Notes: a model not told the origin generated them from the sequence alone. 6,007 nucleotides of DNA from Synergistaceae bacterium (GCA_031264605.1 JAISDQ010000126.1:1-6007), one strand, 5' to 3'; shown: positions 1 to 5,769, counted from the first letter of the stretch. Program-made: numbers and translations.

Positions 1-519
1 ATACTCGAAAGCGCGGCGGAAGCGGGCGCGCAAACGCGAATCTTCCATTCCGGCGAGCTTAATATCAGCCCGTGCAAAGGCTGTCTGAGTTGCGTAAAAG
101 GCGACGGCTGCGTCGTCGCCGACGATATGCTGGGAATATACGCCGCGCTTAAGCAATCCGACGCCCTTGTTCTCGGCTCGCCGGTTTATATGGCGCAGAT
201 GAGCGGTCAGGCGAAGGTGTTCACGGACAGGCTGTTCGCGCAAATCACCCCACGATTTTCGCCGCGCTTCAAAGAGGAAAACGCCGGAAAAAAGCTGATT
301 CTCGTGTTTACGCAGGGGAACCCTGAACAGAGCAAGTTTCAGGCGTACTATGATTACACAAAGAATATGTTTCAAATGCTGGAATTTGACGTTCAGGATT
401 TCATTGTCGTGGTCGGTACTCGCGGCGGGCAAGCAAGCGAAAACGCCGAATTGCGCGGCGTTTTGCAGGAAGCCGGGCAAAAACTCACGATTGGCGCCGC
501 CAAACATAAACGTCCGTAG
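1..519 (+). CDS. Flavodoxin-family NAD(P)H:FMN oxidoreductase, iron-sulfur flavodoxin-like (5' partial)
   Basis: The reading frame is open from the first base to a TAG at 517-519, giving 172 visible residues. The start and the N-terminal phosphate-binding loop lie outside the window, probably about 25-30 residues upstream judging by family length. Residues 22-43 carry a compact Cys cluster (C25, C28, C31, C37; CX2CX2CX5C) followed by a DDM. This matches the pattern of iron-sulfur flavodoxins and related multimeric flavodoxins, where such cysteines can bind a 4Fe-4S cluster. GSPVY (59-63) with downstream SGQAKVFTDR is the usual flavin-contacting loop of the NADPH-dependent FMN reductase family. 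FTQGN (103-107) and TRGGQ (140-144) fit later flavodoxin-fold strands. The likely role is cytoplasmic electron transfer or flavin/quinone reduction; the physiological partner cannot be read from the sequence. Whether a cluster is really bound, rather than unliganded cysteines, is inference. Nothing links it functionally to the translation genes downstream. Confidence 0.88.
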   Translation: MLESAAEAGAQTRIFHSGELNISPCKGCLSCVKGDGCVVADDMLGIYAALKQSDALVLGSPVYMAQMSGQAKVFTDRLFAQITPRFSPRFKEENAGKKLILVFTQGNPEQSKFQAYYDYTKNMFQMLEFDVQDFIVVVGTRGGQASENAELRGVLQEAGQKLTIGAAKHKRP

Positions 520-671
520 GAAAGGTTTCAAGGTTGAAGGTATTCAGCATCACTGCGACCGTGATTTCCATGACACTTGTTCGAGTGATCACGCGTTTGC
601 CGCGGGCGAATACGAACGGCGAGCCGATAACTGAGGGCGGCCGGCGGCGCAGCGGTTTTTGCCCGCGATAT
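520..671. other. Gene-poor spacer between the flavodoxin gene and the infC promoter
   Basis: No convincing gene is present. A weak candidate small ORF runs 534-782 (TTG start, 82 codons) behind an AGGAAAGG at 518-525, but it has no recognisable domain and runs through the infC promoter and leader. A long antisense frame (877-485) also spans the gap and has no family features. A long-range inverted repeat pairs 601-610 with 658-667 (CGCGGGC against GCCCGCG, extended by G-U and A-U pairs). It encloses a GC-rich stretch with smaller self-complementary pieces, and GTGATCAC at 585-592 is a palindrome. None is followed by a T-run, so I see no clear terminator for the flavodoxin gene. Confidence 0.5.
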
Positions 672-699
672 TTGCAATTTCCGTCAAAGATGATATACT
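672..699 (+). promoter_or_regulatory. Sigma-70-type promoter for infC-rpmI-rplT
   Basis: TTGCAA at 672-677 (4 of 6 against TTGACA) is followed by a 16-nt spacer and TATACT at 694-699 (5 of 6 against TATAAT). A TG at 691-692 gives an extended -10 (TGaTATACT). This is the best promoter-like arrangement upstream of infC and predicts a start near 705-707, directly at the base of the first leader hairpin. The prediction is by eye; no transcript data were available. Confidence 0.6.
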
Positions 700-705
700 C
701 ATATT

Positions 706-840
706 TGCCGGATTTTCCGGCCAAGAAGAGGATGCACCTCTCACCCGCCGGCGGAAGCTTTCGGGTCAAAGCCAAGGATTGATTGTTCGGGGGCGGAGTG
801 CGTCGTGCGTTTTGCTCCCGAATTTTTTTACACATTTTAC
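706..840 (+). promoter_or_regulatory. Structured infC leader, candidate transcription attenuator (L20-leader-like)
   Basis: Downstream of the predicted start the leader can fold into four hairpins in a row. P1 is 707-712/716-721 (GCCGGA/TCCGGC). P2 is 727-731/737-741 (AGAGG/CCTCT, loop ATGCA). P3 is 743-747/762-766 (ACCCG/CGGGT), with an inner 3-bp helix at 750-752/757-759 capped by a GGAA tetraloop. P4 is the intrinsic terminator at 786-829. The word TTCGGG occurs both in the P3 3' side (760-765) and in the 5' arm of P4 (786-791), so CCCG of P3 or CCCGAA of P4 could each pair with either copy, giving alternative folds. In Bacillus subtilis the same operon is controlled by L20-dependent premature termination in its leader. 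Homology to that leader is inferred from position and architecture only. Confidence 0.5.
786..829 (+). terminator. Intrinsic terminator in the infC leader
   Basis: TTCGGGGGC (786-794) pairs with GCTCCCGAA (814-822), giving a 9-bp stem with one G-U, possibly extended by further G-U and A-U pairs into the 19-nt loop. Seven T residues follow at 823-829. It lies after the predicted promoter and only 11 nt before the infC Shine-Dalgarno, so it fits an attenuator better than an end signal for the flavodoxin gene 270 nt upstream. The second reading cannot be excluded. Confidence 0.7.
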
Positions 841-848
841 GGAGGTGG
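841..848 (+). promoter_or_regulatory. Ribosome binding site that fixes the ATT start of infC
   Basis: GGAGGTGG is a strong Shine-Dalgarno. From the end of GGAGG (845) there are 9 nt to the ATT at 855, and no in-frame ATG, GTG or TTG lies at a workable distance. The only other in-frame starts are TTG at 783 and GTG at 798, which lie before or inside the terminator stem. Confidence 0.8.
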
Positions 849-854
849 TTTGAA

Positions 855-1472
855 ATTAGCAACGCGCCGGTCAACAAAGACGACGAACCGCGTGTGAATT
901 CCGAGATACGCGCCGCGGAGGTGCTTCTGATCGACGATCAGGGCAACAAGCTGGGCGTAGTTCCGACGACGGAGGCCATTCGGCTGTCGGAGGATAGGGA
1001 ACTGGATCTTGTCGAGGTGGCTCCTTTAGCGACCCCGCCGGTGTGCAGAATACTGGATTACGGAAAGTATCGCTTCCAGCAGCAGAAAAGGGATAAGGAC
1101 GCGCGCAAAAAACAGAAGAATCAGTCGGTAAAAGAGATGAAGATGCGTCCCAAAATAGATACGCACGACTACGACTTCAAGGTCAAGGCAATACGCGCCT
1201 TCTTGGAGGACGGGCATCGCGTCAAAGTCTCGATTTTTTTCAGAGGACGCGAGATGGCGTTTCTCGACAGGGGGCGCGAAGTTTTGAACAGGGTCCGCGG
1301 GGACGTGGATCCCGTCGGTAAAGTGGAGTCGGAACCGAGGATGGAGGGCTCTTATATGAGGATGATGGTCTGCCCGTCCGCCAGCGTTCCGGCGCCTAAA
1401 CCCACGAAACCCGACGTCAAACCGGCCGAAAAACCGAAGAAAAAAACCGGGCCGGAAGAAACCGCCGTATAG
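855..1472 (+). CDS. infC: Translation initiation factor IF-3 (ATT start)
   Basis: IF3 binds the 30S subunit, keeps it apart from 50S and checks initiator tRNA-start codon pairing. Starting at ATT 855 the protein has 205 residues. The N-terminal domain begins at RVNSEIRA (13-20) and runs through LGVV to APLATPPVCRILDYGKYRF (56-74), which contains the IF3 signature (R65-I-L-D-Y-G-K-Y-R-F). A Lys/Arg/Gln-rich linker helix covers about 75-98. The C-terminal domain includes THDYDFK (103-109), VKVSIFFRGREM (123-134) and the terminal RMEGSYMRMMV (162-172). A Pro/Lys-rich tail of about 30 residues follows, beyond the usual end of the fold. The upstream in-frame extension to TTG 783 does not resemble IF3 and crosses the leader terminator, so I rejected it. 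ATT is the known infC start in Escherichia coli and some bacilli, where IF3 represses its own synthesis by disfavouring it. First gene of the operon; its TAG overlaps the rpmI Shine-Dalgarno. Confidence 0.96.
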   Translation: MSNAPVNKDDEPRVNSEIRAAEVLLIDDQGNKLGVVPTTEAIRLSEDRELDLVEVAPLATPPVCRILDYGKYRFQQQKRDKDARKKQKNQSVKEMKMRPKIDTHDYDFKVKAIRAFLEDGHRVKVSIFFRGREMAFLDRGREVLNRVRGDVDPVGKVESEPRMEGSYMRMMVCPSASVPAPKPTKPDVKPAEKPKKKTGPEETAV

Positions 1473-1483
1473 GAGGAAATTGT

Positions 1484-1681
1484 ATGCCCAAGATGAAATC
1501 CCATTCCGGGACAAAAAAACGTTTTCATGTGACAGGTTCGGGCAAGATAACCTACCAAAAGAGCGGACGCCGCCACATATTGGTCAACAAGGCTGAGAAG
1601 AGGATGCGCTCGCTCCGCAGAAAAGGCGTAATCACGTCCGCGTTCGAGGCGCACATGAAACGCCTCATGCCGTACGCTTGA
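1484..1681 (+). CDS. rpmI: 50S ribosomal protein L35 (bL35)
   Basis: This 65-residue basic protein matches bL35 along its whole length: MPKMKSHSGTKKRF at the N-terminus, then VTGSGKITYQKSGRRH (16-31), a Lys/Arg-rich middle (K36-R46) and a typical LMPYA end. It is a structural component of the large ribosomal subunit. The ATG at 1484 is preceded by AGGAGG at 1471-1476, which overlaps the infC stop codon, with 7 nt between. This 11-nt gap and overlap suggest translational coupling to infC. The order infC-rpmI-rplT is the widely conserved arrangement. Length and sequence are normal for the family, with no truncation or unusual insertion. Confidence 0.97.
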   Translation: MPKMKSHSGTKKRFHVTGSGKITYQKSGRRHILVNKAEKRMRSLRRKGVITSAFEAHMKRLMPYA

Positions 1682-1716
1682 TTTCCGGGATATAAATGAC
1701 GGGGAGTGACTGAGAT

Positions 1717-2073
1717 ATGCGGGTAAAGGGTTCCAGCGCGAGCAGGCGAAAGCTCAAGAAATTGTTCTCGATAACCAAAGGTTATTGGGGCAGAAAGAAA
1801 AACGTATACAGGAGGGCGCGCGAAGCGTACCTCAAATCTCTCACCCGTATGTTCCACGACCGCAAGCTTAAGAAGCGCAACTTCCGCAGGTTGTGGATAA
1901 TGCGGATCAACGCGGCTGCCAGGGAGAACGGGATGCGTTACAGCGTTCTCATGAACGGGCTGAAAAAAGCCAACATAGCCGTAAACCGCAAGATGCTGGC
2001 CGACCTCGCGGTGCACGACGCGCCGGCTTTCGCGCAGTTGGTGGTGAAAGCCCGCGAAGCGATGGTCGCGTAA
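1717..2073 (+). CDS. rplT: 50S ribosomal protein L20 (bL20)
   Basis: The protein has 118 residues, the usual bL20 length. The basic N-terminal tail contains MRVKGSSASRRKLKKLF and KGYWGRKKNVYRRARE (21-36). The conserved core shows DRKLKKRNFRRLWIMRINAA (48-67), ARENGMRYSVLMNGLKKA and a C-terminal NRKMLADLAV stretch. L20 is an early 50S assembly protein that binds 23S rRNA; in E. coli and B. subtilis it also represses this operon. The ATG at 1717 has a GGGGAG at 1701-1706, about 10 nt away. The gap after rpmI is 35 nt. Last gene of the operon: a strong terminator begins 38 nt after its TAA. Two conservative oddities are W24 where Y or F is common and the N-terminal MRVKGSS instead of the more frequent MxRVKRG; both are lineage-level variation. 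Confidence 0.97.
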   Translation: MRVKGSSASRRKLKKLFSITKGYWGRKKNVYRRAREAYLKSLTRMFHDRKLKKRNFRRLWIMRINAAARENGMRYSVLMNGLKKANIAVNRKMLADLAVHDAPAFAQLVVKAREAMVA

Positions 2074-2111
2074 AACGGCCCGTGGGCAAGGCGGGCTGAT
2101 TCTGAAATCGG

Positions 2112-2146
2112 GTTCCTGCCGCGTTTCGGCAGGAACTTTATATTTT
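2112..2146 (+). terminator. Rho-independent terminator after rplT
   Basis: GTTCCTGCCG (2112-2121) and CGGCAGGAAC (2127-2136) form a perfect 10-bp stem with a 5-nt loop (CGTTT), followed by TTTATATTTT (2137-2146). Two G-U pairs can extend the base. This is the strongest terminator in the window. It separates the infC-rpmI-rplT transcript from pheST, although some readthrough is possible because the genes are co-directional. Confidence 0.9.
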
Positions 2147-2271
2147 CCTCCCGGAATGTTTCGTTCAAATTTGCCGGGGACTTGCTTACTTAAAATCTCA
2201 CTGCCGCTTCATTCATTGATATTTTGTATCGAAAGATCATTTGAACCGTAACGTAAAGAGAGGGAATTATC
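2147..2271 (+). promoter_or_regulatory. pheS upstream region with weak promoter candidate
   Basis: After the terminator, pheST should need its own promoter. TAAAAT at 2191-2196 is a fair -10, but the only TTG-type -35 (TTGCCG, 2171-2176) is just 14 nt away, so the call is weak. ATATTTTGTAT (2219-2229) recurs near the promoter of the last gene. The region is too short for a T-box riboswitch. There is no Phe-rich leader peptide like E. coli pheM: an ATG frame at 2156-2251 exists but has no Shine-Dalgarno and no run of Phe codons. A GAGAGGGA at about 2258-2265 is the Shine-Dalgarno for pheS. Confidence 0.3.
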
Positions 2272-3309
2272 ATGAAAGAAAAGTTCGATTCTCTCAAGGC
2301 TTCGGGAGAGGAGAGAATAAGCGCCGCCAAAACCATAGCGGAATTGCAGGATGTCAAAGCCTCGCTTCTTGGCAAACAGGGAGCGCTGACCGACATCCTG
2401 AAGGAAATTCCCAAAGCCGACCCGTCGCTGCGCCCGGAAATCGGGCGTATGGCGAACGAGCTGAAAGACATTTTCACCAAACTCATCGACTCGAGGACTG
2501 AGGAAATAAGGCTCGCCGACTCGGCCATTTCCGCCGACTTCGACCTCACCGCGCCCGGACTGCCTCCGTTGGAGGGCGGGCTCCATCCCATCACGCAGAT
2601 GTGCTACGACCTCAACGACACGTTCCGGTCGATGGGGTTTGAGATATTCCAGGAATCCGACATCACGAGCGAACTGTACGCGTTCGATAACCTCAACTTC
2701 GCGCCCGATCACCCGGCGCGCGAGAACATGGACACTTACTGGCTCGCCGGGCACGACGCCGGACGCGGCCCGGACAGGCTGGCCTTGCGCCCGCATCTCA
2801 CCGGTGCGAGCGTGCGGTATCTTCAGACGCACAAACCGCCGTACCGTTTCGTGTATCCCGGCAGGGTCTACCGAAACGAGACCACTGACGCGCGCCACGA
2901 AAGAGCGTTTTTTCAGTACGAAGCCCTGATAGTTGATCGCGAGTTTACCTTCTCGGCGGGCAAGGTGATGATAAAAAGCATCCTCTCCAAAGTATTCGGG
3001 CGCGACGTGCCCGTGAGGATGAGGGTTGGGTTCTTTCCGTTTGTCGAGCCGGGCTACGAGATAGACATGGGCTGTCTGGTCTGCGGAGGCGTCGGGTGCA
3101 GCGTTTGTAAGCACGTGGGATGGATCGAGATAATGCCGGGAGGCGCACCGCATCCAAACGTGCTTCGCGCGGCGAACCTCGACCCCGCGGAGTTCACCGG
3201 CTTCTACGTCAATATCGGCCTGGACCGCCTCGTCATGATGAGATACGGCGTCGACGACGTTCGCCTATTCCACGGCGGCGATCTGCGTTTTTTGCGCCAA
3301 TTCAAGTAG
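2272..3309 (+). CDS. pheS: Phenylalanine--tRNA ligase alpha subunit (divergent, with Cys4 cluster)
   Basis: This is the catalytic class II subunit of the (alpha-beta)2 enzyme that charges tRNA-Phe in the cytoplasm. At 345 residues its length is normal. Residues 1-90 are the helical N-terminal tRNA-contacting arm, including LLGKQGALTDILK (32-44). The catalytic domain starts at HPIT (105) and shows NFAPDHPAR (142-150), PGRVYRNETTD (196-206, motif 2), FFPFVEPG (254-261), HPNVLR (294-299) and IGLDRL (315-320, motif 3). It ends DLRFLRQFK. Unusual features: C268, C271, C276 and C279 form CX2CX4CX2C just after FVEPG, resembling a zinc site. Canonical active-site segments also differ: LRPHLTGAS instead of LRTHTSP-Q, FFQYEA instead of FHQxEG, MPGGAPHPN instead of LGxGMVHPN, and GFYVN instead of GFAFG. 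The gene is intact and at the normal locus, so PheRS is the best call. Shine-Dalgarno and ATG 2272 are well spaced; pheT follows after 12 nt. Confidence 0.95.
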   Translation: MKEKFDSLKASGEERISAAKTIAELQDVKASLLGKQGALTDILKEIPKADPSLRPEIGRMANELKDIFTKLIDSRTEEIRLADSAISADFDLTAPGLPPLEGGLHPITQMCYDLNDTFRSMGFEIFQESDITSELYAFDNLNFAPDHPARENMDTYWLAGHDAGRGPDRLALRPHLTGASVRYLQTHKPPYRFVYPGRVYRNETTDARHERAFFQYEALIVDREFTFSAGKVMIKSILSKVFGRDVPVRMRVGFFPFVEPGYEIDMGCLVCGGVGCSVCKHVGWIEIMPGGAPHPNVLRAANLDPAEFTGFYVNIGLDRLVMMRYGVDDVRLFHGGDLRFLRQFK

Positions 3310-3321
3310 GGAGATACCGTT

Positions 3322-5769
3322 ATGAAATTATCGCTCGATTGGATAAAGGACTATGTGAAAATCCCCGATAGCATAGAGATGTCGCGCCTGGCGTACGACC
3401 TCACGATGTCGACGGTCGAGGTCGAAAACGTCGCCGATCTCGGCGCGCAGTTCAGCGGCATGGTCGTGGGCGAGATCAAAGAGATACTGCCCCACCCGAA
3501 TGCCGACAGGCTCAGATTGTGCGAGACCGACATCGGCGGAGAGACGAAGGAAATAGTATGCGGCGGAACCAACCTCGCCGCCGGAATGAAAGTCGCCGTC
3601 GCCAAACCGGGGGCAACGGTCAAATGGCACGGCGCCGGAGACCCTGTCGTGATAAAAAACGCAAAGGTGCGCGGGATCGAGAGTTACGGGATGATTTGCG
3701 CCTCGTCCGAGATAGGATTGTTCGACCTCTTTCCGTTCACCGAGGAAGCGACGATCGTCGACCTGTCGGCCTTCGGCGCGCGCCCCGGCGCGCCGCTCTC
3801 GGAAGCGCTGGAACTGGACGACGTGATACTGGAGATAGACAACCGCTCTCTGACGAACCGCCCGGACCTTTGGGGACACTACGGGATAGCGCGCGAGATA
3901 TCGGCACTGTACGACCTGCCGCTCGCCGAATTCACTCCGTACGCGCCGCAGCCGTGCGACCGGTCTTTCACCGTTCAGATCGACGACCCGTCGAGATGCT
4001 TCCGCTATATCGGCGTGGAAATCGGAGGCCTGTCGGTAAAACAGTCTCCTTTCAAAGTGCGGAGCCGCATATGGAGAGTGGGGATGCGCCCGATAAACGC
4101 CATAGTCGACATCACCAACTATGTCATGCTGGCGGTGGGACAGCCTACTCACGCTTTCGATTCCGACAATATAAAGGGACACATCACGGTGAGACGCGCG
4201 CGCGACGCTGAAAAACTCCTGCTTCTGAACGGCAGGGAACTCAGCCTTTCGCGCGAGGATTTGGTCATAGCGGACGATGAGGCTTCGGTAGGTCTGGCCG
4301 GGGTGATGGGAGGGGCCAAGGACTCTGTGCTTCCCACCACCGACAGAGTGATCCTCGAAATAGCGGATTTCGAGGCCATATCCATAAGGCGCACCGCCGC
4401 GCGCCACGAGGCGAGGACGGAAGCCGCGATAAGATATGAGAAGGGCCTGGACCCCGAACGCGGCGACATAGCGCTCTCCCTGTCGATGAAAATGTTCGCC
4501 GAATTCTTCTCCGGCATGAAGGTGACTGGTTTCCGCGACAACTATCCCAACAAACTCGAACGCGCCTCGGTAGACGTGTCGCTCGACTGGCTCGCCAGCC
4601 GGTTGGGCAAGCGCATCGAAAGCCCGGATATCGAAAAAATGCTGACGCGCCTGGGATTTGCCGTCACTTTCACCAACGGCGGAAAAGATATGCGCGTCGC
4701 CGTGCCGACGTGGCGTTCGACTGGCGACGTCTCCCTTCCCGACGATATCATGGAGGAAGTGGCGAGGCTTTACGGATTCGAGAACTTCGAGGCGGCGCCG
4801 ATAGCGACGTCGTTCACCTCCGCGATAAACCAGAGGGAAATCGACATGGATCGCGGCATACGCGAATATCTCGCCTTCCGCTGCGGGATGCAGGAGATTT
4901 TCTCGTATCCGTGGGTGCGCGGCGAGTACCTGGACGCGATATTCCCGAACCGTGAAGGGATGCTCTCGATATCCGCGCCGCCCTCCCCGGACGAAAAATA
5001 CATACGCTCATCGCTCCTGCCGGGACTTTTGAAATCGGTCTCCGAGAACCTGCGTTTCTTCGGCGAATTCGCGTTGTTCGAATCCGCGCAGGTTTTCAAG
5101 GACGGTGATTACAGTTCTCCGTACGATAAAAGGGAATTCCTGCCGTGCCAGCGCAGAAACGCGTGCGGCGTCATCGTAGGCGCTTCGGGCGAGGCGGGCG
5201 TATTGTTCCGGCGCGCGAAGGGAATTATCGAGTGGCTTCCGCGGTACGCGCACATCGAATCCCTAACGTTCGCGCAGCGCGAAAAGCCGGTCTGGGCCGA
5301 CGCCGTCGTGTGGCTCAACATTATTTCAAACGACGCCGCGGTCGGCAGCCTGGCGTTGCTGTCGAAGAAAACCGCGCTCGGCTGCGGGATCAAAAACAGC
5401 GCCGCGGCCGTGTTCGAACTCGACATAGACGCGCTGAAGCCACTGCCGTCGCGAACAAATAAATTCGAACACCTTCCGGAATATCCTCGCACCGAGTACG
5501 ATATCTCCATGCTGTTGGACGCGTCGGTGAAATGGGAAGACGTTTATAAGGCGGTCACGTCGAAAAAAGACCCCGAAAACCTCATTCGAGGCGTAAGTTT
5601 CATCGATGAGTACAGAGGCAGTCAGATACCGGAGGGGAAAAAATCGCTGACGCTGCGGCTGATCATAGGCTCGCTGACGAAGACCCTCACCTCGGCCGAG
5701 ATAGAGTCCTGCGCGGGAACTGTCATAAAGCGTATAAAGAAGGCGGTCGGCGGAGAACTGAGGAATTAG
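3322..5769 (+). CDS. pheT: Phenylalanine--tRNA ligase beta subunit
   Basis: This is the non-catalytic beta subunit; it binds tRNA and hydrolyses mischarged Tyr-tRNA-Phe. It has 815 residues, a usual length for the long bacterial form. Domains in order: B1 start MKLSLDWIKDYV; EMAP-like tRNA-binding OB domain about 42-150 (HPNADRLRLC at 58-67, GIESYGMICASSEIGL at 118-133); B3/B4 editing domain about 215-395, with RPINAIVDITNYV (256-268), QPTHAFD (274-280), AGVMGG (326-331), LEIADF (345-350) and RTEAAIRYEKGLDPE (365-379); B5 domain about 410-490; catalytic-like core about 500-705; ferredoxin-fold anticodon-binding domain about 716-811 (FEHLPEYPRTEYDISM). H277, E346, T366 and A368 correspond, by eye alignment, to editing-site residues known in E. 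coli, so editing looks retained. A GGGAG at 3309-3313 overlaps the pheS stop, and the 12-nt gap implies coupled expression of the two subunits. Confidence 0.98.
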   Translation: MKLSLDWIKDYVKIPDSIEMSRLAYDLTMSTVEVENVADLGAQFSGMVVGEIKEILPHPNADRLRLCETDIGGETKEIVCGGTNLAAGMKVAVAKPGATVKWHGAGDPVVIKNAKVRGIESYGMICASSEIGLFDLFPFTEEATIVDLSAFGARPGAPLSEALELDDVILEIDNRSLTNRPDLWGHYGIAREISALYDLPLAEFTPYAPQPCDRSFTVQIDDPSRCFRYIGVEIGGLSVKQSPFKVRSRIWRVGMRPINAIVDITNYVMLAVGQPTHAFDSDNIKGHITVRRARDAEKLLLLNGRELSLSREDLVIADDEASVGLAGVMGGAKDSVLPTTDRVILEIADFEAISIRRTAARHEARTEAAIRYEKGLDPERGDIALSLSMKMFAEFFSGMKVTGFRDNYPNKLERASVDVSLDWLASRLGKRIESPDIEKMLTRLGFAVTFTNGGKDMRVAVPTWRSTGDVSLPDDIMEEVARLYGFENFEAAPIATSFTSAINQREIDMDRGIREYLAFRCGMQEIFSYPWVRGEYLDAIFPNREGMLSISAPPSPDEKYIRSSLLPGLLKSVSENLRFFGEFALFESAQVFKDGDYSSPYDKREFLPCQRRNACGVIVGASGEAGVLFRRAKGIIEWLPRYAHIESLTFAQREKPVWADAVVWLNIISNDAAVGSLALLSKKTALGCGIKNSAAAVFELDIDALKPLPSRTNKFEHLPEYPRTEYDISMLLDASVKWEDVYKAVTSKKDPENLIRGVSFIDEYRGSQIPEGKKSLTLRLIIGSLTKTLTSAEIESCAGTVIKRIKKAVGGELRN

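Noticed and set aside
783..854. N-terminal extension of IF3 from TTG 783
   Set aside because: It would place the start before the leader terminator and its extra residues do not resemble IF3; the strong GGAGGTGG at 841-848 points to ATT 855.
485..877. 130-codon antisense frame across the spacer before infC
   Set aside because: It starts inside infC, runs into the flavodoxin 3' end, shows no family features, and no ribosome binding site or promoter is evident on that strand. Long antisense frames are common in this base composition.
2156..2251. 31-codon frame upstream of pheS as a pheM-like leader peptide
   Set aside because: It has no Shine-Dalgarno, only three scattered Phe codons, and no terminator between it and pheS, so Phe-codon attenuation is not supported.
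2147..2271. T-box riboswitch before pheS
   Set aside because: Only 125 nt are available and I see no T-box-like conserved sequence or terminator downstream of it.
2209..3153. Long antisense frames opposite pheS and pheT (for example 3153-2209 and 4407-3328)
   Set aside because: They are mirror frames of strongly conserved coding genes, with composition explained by the sense codons and no domain features.
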